From contig JACAVV010000025.1 of assembly GCA_024648695.1 (NCBI GenBank), forward strand, positions 1 through 64,000: DNA of 64,000 nucleotides. The letters run 5' to 3'. Of the stretch, positions 37,283-45,316 are shown in pieces (position 1 is the first letter of the stretch; each line of letters begins with the position of its first letter). A program made the position numbers and the translations under genes. The DNA comes from Nitrospina sp. GTDB taxonomy: Bacteria > Nitrospinota > Nitrospinia > Nitrospinales > JACRGP01. Below the pieces are notes generated by a model that was given only the letters and a program-made list of their open reading frames with translations, was not told where the DNA came from and made no database searches.

Positions 37283-37827
37283 ATTTCTTTATCGCCTAAA
37301 AGTTTAAATGCAGGCATTCCGGAACCTCCGGAACCGTTTCGAATGATGTAAAACATCTGGCCGTCGGTGATATCTTTCATCGTTTCTTTACAGGTAAAAT
37401 TCCTTGGTAATGCAGGCAGACCCTGCGCCATCATTCCCATACCGTTTCCGGAATCTCCGTGACAAACTTTACACACAGTCGGTTCGGCTTGGTACAGGTA
37501 AAGAGATTCGCCCGCGAGGTAATTATCACGATTATCTTTCAGCGGATTCTTGAGGGCCTGAAATTTTTCGGGCGCTTGCACAATGGCTCTTACCTGCGGA
37601 CAAATACCGCTACCGCCTCGGCCCATACCGTGGTGCATTTCGTGATGTTTTCCATGATGGGGCCGTCCGAAATGCATGGCCACTTGCGGTGCTGAATCTG
37701 CATTAATGGTTTCCGCAAAAGAACCGCCGGGAGGCGCCATCAAAAGGCCAAGTAATGCGACAGAAAGAGAGAGGAATAATTTTTTAACTTGCTTTGAGCA
37801 CTCAACGTCATTTAAAGAAAAAGCCAT
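37234..37827 (-). CDS. Periplasmic monoheme cytochrome c (paralogue 3 of 3)
   Basis: 197 residues; signal peptide ending near SFAET. A His/Met-rich stretch (FGRPHHGKHHEMHHGMGRGG, about residues 53-72) precedes the haem domain and could bind metal. Haem motif CKVCH with GDSGNGMG, then NFTCKETMKDITDGQMFYIIRNG and GSGMPAFK. AAGGAT precedes the ATG. It is the first of the three tandem copies in transcription order. Confidence 0.87.
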   Translation of the reverse strand: MAFSLNDVECSKQVKKLFLSLSVALLGLLMAPPGGSFAETINADSAPQVAMHFGRPHHGKHHEMHHGMGRGGSGICPQVRAIVQAPEKFQALKNPLKDNRDNYLAGESLYLYQAEPTVCKVCHGDSGNGMGMMAQGLPALPRNFTCKETMKDITDGQMFYIIRNGSGGSGMPAFKLLGDKEIWQLIIYIRTFTRRAR

Positions 37828-37994
37828 AATTTATCCTTCACCAAAAAATAAAAATTCAAACGGATACCTTTCAAGATTATGTATTACCACTATTTCTCAA
37901 AGGGCAAATGTCATTAAAATATACGGTACGGTCATTTTACCCTCTCTTCCCAATTTGTCAGCCTCGTATAACAAAAACTCTGACAGCAATCTAT

Positions 37995-38040
37995 GGTGCA
38001 CTAGCCAAGCGAGACAAGCCGCTTTTTCTACCGGCCGGCC
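37995..38040. repeat. Dispersed repeat, second copy
   Basis: GGTGCACTAGCCAAGCGAGA (from about 37995) with CAAGCCG and then CCGGCCGGCC. It matches the element at 31714-31785 and overlaps the last codons of the di-heme peroxidase gene. Confidence 0.4.
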
Positions 38041-39038
38041 GGGAGTTGGGGAATAGAAACGATGATGGGCTCCCCTTCCAGAGCTTCCAGAAAATGAACC
38101 AGATCATCCACCTCTTTCCGGCTCAATTTTAACGGCGTGATGAATGCACTTTTATTTTCGTTTCGGTCGCCGCCCCGGTTGTAAAACTCCACCACCTCTT
38201 TCAAGGTCGCCTCACTGCCATCGTGCATGTAAGGACCCGAACGCGAAATGTGACGCAAGCCAGGCGTTTTGAAAGCGCCCTTGTCCGCCTCGTCTTTGGT
38301 CTGGTTATAGCGTCCTAAATCTTTCTTAAGCGGCCCTTCCTGCTTCACTCCAATGTTATGAAAGTTGCTGTCCGTGAAGGCTGGCCCATTATGGCATATG
38401 GCGCATCTGGCTTTGCCGAAAAACAGGTTCATGCCATTCACCTGGCTGTCCGTCATCGCTGTTTTGTCACCCTTCATATACTTATCGTAAGGTGCGTTTT
38501 TAGAAACCACCGAGCGTTCGAAAGTGGCAATTGCTTTTCCAATGTTTTTAGAGCTTATGGAATCCTTGCCAAACACTTTTTCGAAAGCCGTCACGTATCC
38601 CGGAATAGCCTTCAGTTCCTTGACCAAATCATCCAAATTCTGATTCATTTCTCCTTTAGCCTGGATCGGCCCCAGGGCCTGTTCTTCCAGATTCGGCTTG
38701 CGGCCATCCCACATCTGGACTTCGAAGAAACCGCTATTGATGACCGTAGGCGAATGCCGCCCCAGTTCCTTCTGACCGTGGCCGATGGCACGCGGCAAAC
38801 CGTCACCCCAACCCAGACCGGGATTGTGGCACGTGGCGCAACTGATCCAGTTGCTTCCGGACAGGCGCGGATCGAAATACAACATCTTACCCAGGTCCTC
38901 TTTTGCCTGGCTCCAGGGATTATCTTTTGGGTAAACCATTTTCGGTACCGGTTCGTAAAAACCGGAATCCTCCGCCTGAGCGGAAAGAGGGATCAACAAT
39001 ATAATTAAAGCGGTAAAAGCCAGAGACAACCGTTCCAT
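38028..39038 (-). CDS. Di-heme cytochrome c peroxidase (CcpA/MauG family)
   Basis: Periplasmic H2O2-reducing enzyme or MauG-like oxidase. 336 residues, the usual length, with signal peptide (cleavage near AQAE). Two haem motifs: CATCH near residue 60 and CAICH near residue 210. The AIGHGQKELGRHSPTVINSGF and FKTPGLRHISRSGPYMHDGS blocks are family hallmarks. The last codons lie in a GC-rich repeat. It sits between cytochrome genes that could deliver electrons. Confidence 0.93.
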   Translation of the reverse strand: MERLSLAFTALIILLIPLSAQAEDSGFYEPVPKMVYPKDNPWSQAKEDLGKMLYFDPRLSGSNWISCATCHNPGLGWGDGLPRAIGHGQKELGRHSPTVINSGFFEVQMWDGRKPNLEEQALGPIQAKGEMNQNLDDLVKELKAIPGYVTAFEKVFGKDSISSKNIGKAIATFERSVVSKNAPYDKYMKGDKTAMTDSQVNGMNLFFGKARCAICHNGPAFTDSNFHNIGVKQEGPLKKDLGRYNQTKDEADKGAFKTPGLRHISRSGPYMHDGSEATLKEVVEFYNRGGDRNENKSAFITPLKLSRKEVDDLVHFLEALEGEPIIVSIPQLPAGR

Positions 39039-39079
39039 ATTTTCTCCTTTAGCTGAGAATAACTACAAATATACAGGAA

Positions 39080-39520
39080 TCAATCCAGAGGATCAGGCGC
39101 AAAGGTGCGGATGAACTGAATCACGTCCCACCCTTCCTTTTCCGAGATCACTTTTCCTACTCGAATGGGCATACCCGTTCCCGGACTGCCATTTTTCAGG
39201 ATCCACATCAATTCCCCATCGGTCCGGGCTTCCTGCCATTTGGCATCGGTGAAATTCCTGGGAGAGTGACCGGGAATTCGAACACCTTTGCCGTTTTTAC
39301 TATGGCACGTCACGCACAAACCCTTACCGAAATAGATTTTCTTACCCGCCTCAATCCGTTCCGCCGTTACGGGATCAGGGTCTTCAATTTCCTGCACCTC
39401 TTCCAGGATGGACTCCGGAACGCGCGGGTGGTACACACTGGGATGAAACGCTGAACTGATTGAAACATTCAAACCAATCAGTCCAGCCATCCCTAGCCAA
39501 ACAATCTTGTGTTTCTTCAT
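39080..39520 (-). CDS. Periplasmic monoheme cytochrome c
   Basis: 146 residues; N-terminal hydrophobic segment is a signal peptide or anchor (IVWLGMAGLIGLNVSISSAF). Haem motif CVTCH followed by SKNGKG, then NFTDAKWQ and GSPGTGMPIRVGKVISEKEGW with the likely Met ligand. It is related in layout to the three paralogues but lacks the extra Cys (NFTD instead of NFTC). It is 42 bp upstream of the peroxidase gene. Confidence 0.87.
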   Translation of the reverse strand: MKKHKIVWLGMAGLIGLNVSISSAFHPSVYHPRVPESILEEVQEIEDPDPVTAERIEAGKKIYFGKGLCVTCHSKNGKGVRIPGHSPRNFTDAKWQEARTDGELMWILKNGSPGTGMPIRVGKVISEKEGWDVIQFIRTFAPDPLD

Positions 39521-39602
39521 TAGATTTCAAACCTGGTGATTCAGTTCAATCCTGACCTTCGTTTCGGGTTTGTCGAATCAACGATTCAAACCTTACCTCC
39601 AT

Positions 39603-40235
39603 TTAATGACTGCCCGCCGTTTCGCTGATACCAAGGCGCTTGAAATCTTCCTCAGTCAATTGGGTTTTCCCCGAACCCGCAGAACCCCCTAAAGGAGCTG
39701 ACGCCGATTCGGAAACCATACCGTGCAAGGCTTCCCAATGCCCTACCGACTGCGCGATACCCACACTACCATCGGGAATCGGAGCCCCATGCGGCCATAG
39801 ATGAAAAATGATCCCGTCGGTTTTTCCCACATACTCCGCCAATTGCTTTTGGGACTTGGCGTCGGACGGATTCAAAATAGCGACGCGGCCGGTTTCAATT
39901 TCCTGCTGGTGGTCGTGCCAGTTTTTACGATGTGACCATTTGGGCAAAACGGATCGCGCCAGTTTTTTAGAAACCATGTATTCCACTTCAGTCATGCGCG
40001 CGTTCGGGTCTGTGGACTCGAAAAGAATACATTGAATGATATCCGCATTAATCGGTTTGCAAAAATGGTGAAACGGTCCGATTACCTCCCCATCCATAAT
40101 ATGCGGAGCGGTGACATGGATGGTGTAGCCTGCCAATGGATTGGGAGGTGCGGCTTGTGCAGATAACGACAGACCTAAAAAGGCGAAAATCGTGACAACC
40201 AGAACCACTTTAATGTTAGCTTTTTCATTTCTCAT
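39603..40235 (-). CDS. Exported DUF1264 (OBAP-type) protein
   Basis: 210 residues from the ATG at 40235, which has AAGGAGG 6 nt upstream; longer in-frame starts lack that site and a signal peptide. Signal peptide ends near AQAAPP. The mature part has the DUF1264 pattern known from plant oil-body-associated proteins: HHFCKPINADIIQCILFESTDPNARM shows here as HHFCK, QCILF and STDPNAR, then VEYMVSK and WHDHQQEIETG. Biochemical role unknown. It is within a redox cluster. Confidence 0.78.
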   Translation of the reverse strand: MRNEKANIKVVLVVTIFAFLGLSLSAQAAPPNPLAGYTIHVTAPHIMDGEVIGPFHHFCKPINADIIQCILFESTDPNARMTEVEYMVSKKLARSVLPKWSHRKNWHDHQQEIETGRVAILNPSDAKSQKQLAEYVGKTDGIIFHLWPHGAPIPDGSVGIAQSVGHWEALHGMVSESASAPLGGSAGSGKTQLTEEDFKRLGISETAGSH

Positions 40236-40257
40236 TGGAACCCTCCTTTTGGATCGA

Positions 40258-40800
40258 TTATTTATCAAGAGGTCCCCGAACCAGGCGCAGGAATGCATCC
40301 GTTCCGGAGATTTTATCCTGATATTCCGTACCCCCTTCGTCCTTATAAGAAACAACCACCGCTTTGGCGCCTTTTTCCTCGCTGGTCCAGGTCGCCCACC
40401 CAGCGCCCTTCGGGAAAATCCGGTCGATGTAAATTTTGTCCCCATCCTTGTCCTGATTGCGCTTTCTGCGTTGATACAGTTTGCTCGCTTCTTCCACAGT
40501 TGCTAGGCGCCAGTCGGAATGGCCTGCGAATTTCTTGTTATTCATTCTCATAACGAATTCTTTGGCCGTGTACCAGTTGAGCCATTTGGCTTTCATTTGC
40601 CAGTAGTCCTTCTGCATCCACATCAAATGGGTTTTCGAGTCATACACCGTTCCATCACCCATATCCCAAAACCTTTGATCCGCCGACTTCGAAACCGCAT
40701 CCTTTTCCGAGGGGGCTTCCGCTCCGGCAGAAAAGGGTAAGAAAACAAAGACGCTTAAAACCAGGACAGCAAGGCTCAAATTTCCGATCCTCAATTTCAT
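40258..40800 (-). CDS. Exported DUF1566 (Lcl C-terminal domain) protein
   Basis: 180 residues, signal peptide ending near AGAE. Shows the DUF1566 layout: RFWDMGDGTVYDSKTHLMWMQKD shortened to GDGTVYDSKTHLMW, then WYTAKEF, GHSDWRLATVEEASKLY, the acidic loop DKDGDKIYIDRIFP and FLRLVRG at the end. Such domains occur in surface and periplasmic proteins, sometimes linked to collagen-like adhesins. It is the first gene of the cytochrome cluster; 22 bp lie before the DUF1264 start. Confidence 0.8.
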   Translation of the reverse strand: MKLRIGNLSLAVLVLSVFVFLPFSAGAEAPSEKDAVSKSADQRFWDMGDGTVYDSKTHLMWMQKDYWQMKAKWLNWYTAKEFVMRMNNKKFAGHSDWRLATVEEASKLYQRRKRNQDKDGDKIYIDRIFPKGAGWATWTSEEKGAKAVVVSYKDEGGTEYQDKISGTDAFLRLVRGPLDK

Positions 40801-40909
40801 TATATTCTCCTGACTTGAAAGTATACAGACAAACGAGGCCCATCATTAAAATTCCGCTATACCAAAATTTTACATTACACGGGACCCGCAAGTAAATGGG
40901 GAAATCGGG

Positions 40910-40937
40910 TTGACAGTGGATGGCCTTGAAGTACAAT
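40910..40937 (+). promoter_or_regulatory. Sigma-70 promoter for the exported methyltransferase-like gene
   Basis: TTGACA (40910-40915), 16-nt spacer, TACAAT (40932-40937). Predicted start near 40944, about 23 nt before the ATG, with AAGGAG in the leader. Confidence 0.75.
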
Positions 40938-40966
40938 ATTTTTATACCTTTCAAGGAGACACATTC

Positions 40967-41617
40967 ATGAAATCATTTCGCCGACCCAGCCCCCTGGTGA
41001 TCCTTTGCAGTTGCCTGTTCCTCGCCTGCGCCCTTTTGGACAACTTTTCGCAGGCTCAAGCCAAACCCCGGGATAAAGGACGCTGGGATTCAAAGTACGA
41101 TCAGGAAAAATATATTTTCGGGAAAAACCCGGTATCGTTTCTAAAGGACAATGTCCATTTGTTGCCGAAAGGAAAAGCGCTCGATCTGGCCATGGGCGAG
41201 GGCCGTAACGGTGTGTACCTGGCAACCGAAGGCTTTGACGTGAAGGGTGTCGACATTTCCGCCAAAGGACTCGAAAAAGCGCACCGCCTTGCGGAAGAAT
41301 TCAGTGTTTCCATCATCACCGAAGTAGTAGATCTGGAATCCGTTCAACTGGAAGAGAATGCTTACGATGTGATCCTGTGCATGTATTACATGCAACGCGA
41401 CCTGGTTCCGCAAATTAAAAAAGCTCTGAAACCCGGCGGCATGGCGGTGGTGGAAACCTATAATGTCGATTACCTCAAATACAGCGGCTTCAATCCCAAG
41501 TACCTGCTCAAAACCAACGAACTCTTGCAATGGTTCAATGATTATAAAATCATCCGTTACCAAGCCTTCGACGATGGGCGGGAAGCGTACTCCAGCATCA
41601 TTGCGCAAAAGCCGTAG
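40967..41617 (+). CDS. Exported TehB/UbiE-like methyltransferase-fold protein
   Basis: 216 residues from the ATG at 40967 (AAGGAG about 9 nt upstream). The N terminus is a signal peptide or anchor (LVILCSCLFLACALL; possible, imperfect lipobox at FLAC). A class I methyltransferase fold follows, with motif I ALDLAMGEGRNGVYLA, then VKGVDISAKGL, LCMYYMQRDLV and KPGGMAVVETYN. TehB-like proteins are normally cytosolic and SAM is not known in the periplasm, so the leader is odd. A membrane-anchored, cytosol-facing form is equally possible. Confidence 0.78.
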   Translation: MKSFRRPSPLVILCSCLFLACALLDNFSQAQAKPRDKGRWDSKYDQEKYIFGKNPVSFLKDNVHLLPKGKALDLAMGEGRNGVYLATEGFDVKGVDISAKGLEKAHRLAEEFSVSIITEVVDLESVQLEENAYDVILCMYYMQRDLVPQIKKALKPGGMAVVETYNVDYLKYSGFNPKYLLKTNELLQWFNDYKIIRYQAFDDGREAYSSIIAQKP

Positions 41618-41766
41618 GACCTGAAAATACCAGAGGGTCCGGATTGGATAATGCAAACCCGAGTTTTTGATTAGAGGAATGGAACCCATAAACCCATTTA
41701 AACTGGCCCAATACTTTTTAATAAGGACCTTATAATGAGGGTCTTTGGCCTTATTATTTTCCCTAA

Positions 41767-41796
41767 CCTCTCCCTCTCCCGCCAGGAGAGAGAGGG
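41767..41796. repeat. CTCTCCC/GGAGAG hairpin repeat
   Basis: CTCTCCCTCTCCC-GCCA-GGAGAGAGAGGG lies 150 bp past the methyltransferase stop. Same family as elements at 209-236, 50146-50165 and 52753-52775. Confidence 0.5.
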
Positions 41797-41865
41797 TCTG
41801 CTTATCATTAACAGAGAATTCCTCCCTAAAATCCCAAAAAACCTCTGCCTGAATCCGGGGCCTTT

Positions 41866-42852
41866 TTGAATAAAGCCGAGCGGGTCTTCACCGCATTCGC
41901 CAATGCCTTTCCCCTGTGGGTCGTGGTTGGCGCCGGGCTGGCTGTGTGGCAACCCGCTACCGCGACCTGGTTTCAGCCCACCTGGATTCCCCTGTTTCTA
42001 GGCATCATCATGCTGAGCATGGGCCTGACTCTGGACCTCAAGGATTTTTTGCAGGTGTTGAAAATGCCGCGGTCGGTTTTTATCGGGGTGGTGTTGCAGT
42101 TCAGCATCATGCCCGCGCTGGGATTGCTCATTGCAAAAGGCTTCGCTCTTCCCATTGATTATATGATCGGCCTGGTGTTAGTGGCCTCGTGTCCGGGAGG
42201 GACGGCGTCCAACGTCGTGTGCTTTATCGCGCGGACCAATGTCGCCTTGTCCGTATCCATGACCACCTGCTCCACCATTTTGGCCGTCCTCGCCACACCC
42301 TTGTTGACCACGGGACTGGTCCTGTTCCTGTCCAGAGACCTGCTGGGGGATTCCATAGAAGTGGACACCCTGGGACTCTTAATCAACACCTTTAAGGTGG
42401 TCATATTTCCCGTAAGTTTGGGGGTATTGCTGAATCATTATTTCAAGCGCTGGGTGCAAGCCATCAATGCCTACACCCCGTTTCTTGCGGTCCTGTCCAT
42501 CGTGTTTATCGTGGACTTTATCCTTGCAGTAAAAAAGCAAGCCATCCTGGAAACAGGAGCAACATTAATTCTAGCGATTATCACTCTGCACGTTTTGGGA
42601 TTCACGCTGGGTTGGGGCCTGGCTCGCCTGGCCGGACTGGAAACCCAATCCGCCAGAACCATCTCCGTAGAAGTGGGAATGCAAAACTCCGGTCTGGCCA
42701 CCGAACTGGCGCGCAGTAACTTTCCGGGATTCGGACTGGCCACAGTCCCCGGCGCGCTTTCAGCATTGACTCATTGCATCCTGGGAAGCCTCTTCGCCGG
42801 CTGGTGCCGATTGCGACCGGCGGGAACCAAAATTAAGCAAGGGGACAAATAA
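41866..42852 (+). CDS. Bile acid:Na+ symporter family (BASS) transporter
   Basis: 328 residues with about nine or ten membrane helices. Family hallmarks: MLSMGLTLDLKDF near residue 48, PALGLLIAKGF, CPGGTASNVVCFIA with the Na+-site Asn, and ISVEVGMQNSGLA near residue 267. Bacterial members carry organic acids such as pantoate or pyruvate with Na+. The apparent start is TTG at 41866 without a good Shine-Dalgarno, so the true start could be slightly downstream. A Na+ pump (oadABG) is elsewhere in the window. Confidence 0.88.
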   Translation: MNKAERVFTAFANAFPLWVVVGAGLAVWQPATATWFQPTWIPLFLGIIMLSMGLTLDLKDFLQVLKMPRSVFIGVVLQFSIMPALGLLIAKGFALPIDYMIGLVLVASCPGGTASNVVCFIARTNVALSVSMTTCSTILAVLATPLLTTGLVLFLSRDLLGDSIEVDTLGLLINTFKVVIFPVSLGVLLNHYFKRWVQAINAYTPFLAVLSIVFIVDFILAVKKQAILETGATLILAIITLHVLGFTLGWGLARLAGLETQSARTISVEVGMQNSGLATELARSNFPGFGLATVPGALSALTHCILGSLFAGWCRLRPAGTKIKQGDK

Positions 42853-42896
42853 ATATTATAAAGGTTAAAAGAATATAGTGGTAAGCCCTCCTCTCC

Positions 42897-43118
42897 CTAT
42901 TTAAAACCTACCGTTTTATCGCGTCGTTGTTGATCGGCATTTAATTTTGCGCCAACAAATAACACGTGGTCGATAGGAACGAAATATTCGAAGCGGTCTC
43001 CGAGGAGATGCACCAAATCATCCTCCAGGGCCTGAATTTTACCTTCCACTATTTTATCGCGTACATGCAATTGCACATCTGACTCCGATTCTTTATATCG
43101 TTCTAAAACCTGTTTCAT
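42897..43118 (-). CDS. Small protein, possibly Sm/Hfq-like fold
   Basis: 73 residues. A short helix (MKQVLERYKES) is followed by strand-like segments VQLHVRDKIVEG, KIQALEDDLVHLLG and FEYFVPIDHVLFVG, the order and spacing of an Sm fold. No clear Hfq motif (YKHAI) is present, so this is only a fold-level guess. It is last in a leftward run behind rtcR, 15 bp after the transglutaminase-like gene. Confidence 0.5.
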   Translation of the reverse strand: MKQVLERYKESESDVQLHVRDKIVEGKIQALEDDLVHLLGDRFEYFVPIDHVLFVGAKLNADQQRRDKTVGFK

Positions 43119-43133
43119 GATGGTATCCGAATT

Positions 43134-44270
43134 TTAAGGTGAAAATCGCGACTCTTCCTCAATAATTTGAAAAAGAGCCGCACGGCAGACGGAGGCCTGA
43201 ACTGTAATCGCAATAGTTTCAACCGGCCTTTCCGTCCTCAAATCAAAACTATATACCGGCAAACAAGCAGAATCCGGTTTTTTTTCAAGAACAACTCCCA
43301 ATAAACCTTCCTGACACCCCGATTCAAAATCAAATGATTTTCCACGAATATGGAGCGTTCCTTTGATCTTTCCAGTGCCCGAACCTGTACCCAGCTTGAT
43401 TTCCAAAATTGGAAAAGGAAACTGGTTGAGAGTAAATTGCTGGTCCTTCATCCAGAATTCAAAAACCAAATTCGGGAAACCCATAGAGCTATCGGAAGCT
43501 TTTCGTTCGCCATCTACAATTCCCCAGCCTGAAGAAACCTCCAGAACTCGAATTGGCTCCGGAACCCAGCATAAAGGTTGTTGGCTTCCATACCATTGGG
43601 ATAAGCCATAATGGGCCATAAACTCCTCTTTCCAGACGTAACGGTCATCCACCATATCGAAGGTTTCAATTTCATCGTAGAGCGAAAAGTAAATTTCGTG
43701 AAACGACTCCTCGTTCAATTGAGGATGAAATACTTGCCAGGTTTTGCAGGACAATTCACCAGATATTCCGGTAAAATTTCCGTTCGCCACATCGCTGGCA
43801 GAAACCACCTTGCCCTCTGCATCGAAAAAATAAACCTTTAAATCCGGATCAAACAAATGCCAGGTTTCATCGTAAAAACTTTCCAGTACAAAATGGTTCC
43901 ATTTTTTTTCACGGTCGTTTAAAGACAACACGCGGCACGACACGCCGGCATGAACCAGCAAAAACTGCAAAAACATTGTGATCTGTTTACAGTTCCCATA
44001 CCCATAGGCATTGACCAATTTAAAGACATCATGCGTTTCCAGCGGCCTTTCGAAACGTTTTCGAAAGTCGAAAGGAAATTGAAAATGCAGAATCTCGCAT
44101 GCCATGCGAAACGCTAAAAAAGTCCTGGCTTGATCATCGGGAAGACTGTTTAATTTTTCAATCAGGAGATTGAGGTCCAGCACCGCTGGACAGCCACCTA
44201 TCGATATTGAATATAGAGATTGCATTTTCATAAAGGCTTGAGTTCGCTCTGGGTATTTACCCAACCTCAT
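43134..44270 (-). CDS. Transglutaminase-like domain protein
   Basis: 378 residues. The core around residues 80-160 has the papain-like triad pattern: Cys in GYGNCKQITMFLQFLL, His in KKWNHFVLESF and Asp in WHLFDPDLKVYF. The C-terminal ~170 residues look beta-rich and are unassigned. No signal peptide. Bacterial members act as proteases, peptide ligases or cyclases; the target is unknown. 12 bp after the PseG-like gene, suggesting an operon. Confidence 0.75.
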   Translation of the reverse strand: MRLGKYPERTQAFMKMQSLYSISIGGCPAVLDLNLLIEKLNSLPDDQARTFLAFRMACEILHFQFPFDFRKRFERPLETHDVFKLVNAYGYGNCKQITMFLQFLLVHAGVSCRVLSLNDREKKWNHFVLESFYDETWHLFDPDLKVYFFDAEGKVVSASDVANGNFTGISGELSCKTWQVFHPQLNEESFHEIYFSLYDEIETFDMVDDRYVWKEEFMAHYGLSQWYGSQQPLCWVPEPIRVLEVSSGWGIVDGERKASDSSMGFPNLVFEFWMKDQQFTLNQFPFPILEIKLGTGSGTGKIKGTLHIRGKSFDFESGCQEGLLGVVLEKKPDSACLPVYSFDLRTERPVETIAITVQASVCRAALFQIIEEESRFSP

Positions 44271-44282
44271 CGTTGATAAACT

Positions 44283-45281
44283 TTAGATACCTGCGAAGGC
44301 CTTATAAATTTTTTCACGGCCTGAAAATTTCATGGTGAATCGATCTGCTTCGAACACTTCCAATTGCGCCAAGGCGGGTTGGAGCGGCATTTGTTTGAAT
44401 TGCTCCCAATGCCCCATGAACACCGCCCAATCCTTTTCATGAAAATACCGGCACCGCCGTTCCTGATGCTCCATGGCCGCCACCAAAATCGACGGAGTTT
44501 TTGTCGCCACCAGTTCTGAAGATGTCAACCCCCCCGTAGCAATAGCCGCATCGCATTCCAGGTACAATGAAAACATATCGGAAACTGAATTCAAACAACG
44601 GTACGCAAGTTTAGACTCTTTTAAAACAGCGTCAAGCTTTTCACGATGCTGGAAACCGGGTCCCAGGACGATAGTCAACTCATAACACATTTGTTCCTGA
44701 ATGAATTTAGTCACCGTCAAAGTCGTTAAATCGAACTCATCCGCACCGCCCATGGCAATGAGAATGTTTTGAATCGGTTTTCTCAGGACGCGATCCTCAA
44801 TCTTTTGCAAATCAAAATTTTCCGGAAGAATCACGTATTCCGGCCCGAGTAATTTTTTTGTCGTGGCAGGCGCACTGGGGTACCAATCATCGTCAGGGAA
44901 ATTCCAGTTAACGATCAGGGCCCACTCAGCCGGCACAATACCATCGAAATTGATGCAGGCCTTTTTGATGTTTTCAGGAAACGCACCGTATTCTGTCAAG
45001 GGTCGCTCTGTAATACAGGCAAACAAATGCGAAACCGCATGTTCAGCAACCAGATGCCGAAGGGCTTGCAAATCCTCCTCCGGAGAACAATCCTCCGGAA
45101 GCGTGAAAACGTTTCGGATTCCATGGACCTCCATCAACTTCAAAGCAGGCGCGGTTTCCTGGACGAGGAACAGGCAATTCCAATCGTTCGCAGAAAAGGT
45201 TTTTGACAATTGGATGAGCGACACCAGATCGCCGGTTCCAATTCCCGGCTTGGCATCGGCTCTAAAGAGGATAGTTTTCAT
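44283..45281 (-). CDS. PseG/SpsG-like GT-B-fold glycosyltransferase or nucleotide-sugar hydrolase
   Basis: 332 residues. N terminus ILFRADAKPGIGTGDLVSLIQL resembles the RxDxxxxIGxGHxxR start of PseG but lacks the His and Arg of GHxxR (GTGDLV). C-terminal features of the GT-B fold are present: IAMGGADEFDLT, LGPGFQH, and AIATGGLTSSELVATKTPSILVA. The altered N-terminal loop makes the PseG reaction (UDP-sugar hydrolysis for pseudaminic acid) doubtful. No other pse genes are nearby. It follows rtcR by 35 bp. Confidence 0.65.
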   Translation of the reverse strand: MKTILFRADAKPGIGTGDLVSLIQLSKTFSANDWNCLFLVQETAPALKLMEVHGIRNVFTLPEDCSPEEDLQALRHLVAEHAVSHLFACITERPLTEYGAFPENIKKACINFDGIVPAEWALIVNWNFPDDDWYPSAPATTKKLLGPEYVILPENFDLQKIEDRVLRKPIQNILIAMGGADEFDLTTLTVTKFIQEQMCYELTIVLGPGFQHREKLDAVLKESKLAYRCLNSVSDMFSLYLECDAAIATGGLTSSELVATKTPSILVAAMEHQERRCRYFHEKDWAVFMGHWEQFKQMPLQPALAQLEVFEADRFTMKFSGREKIYKAFAGI

Positions 45282-45316
45282 TAAAATTTCGATTTCGGAA
45301 TTTAATTTTCAAACTT

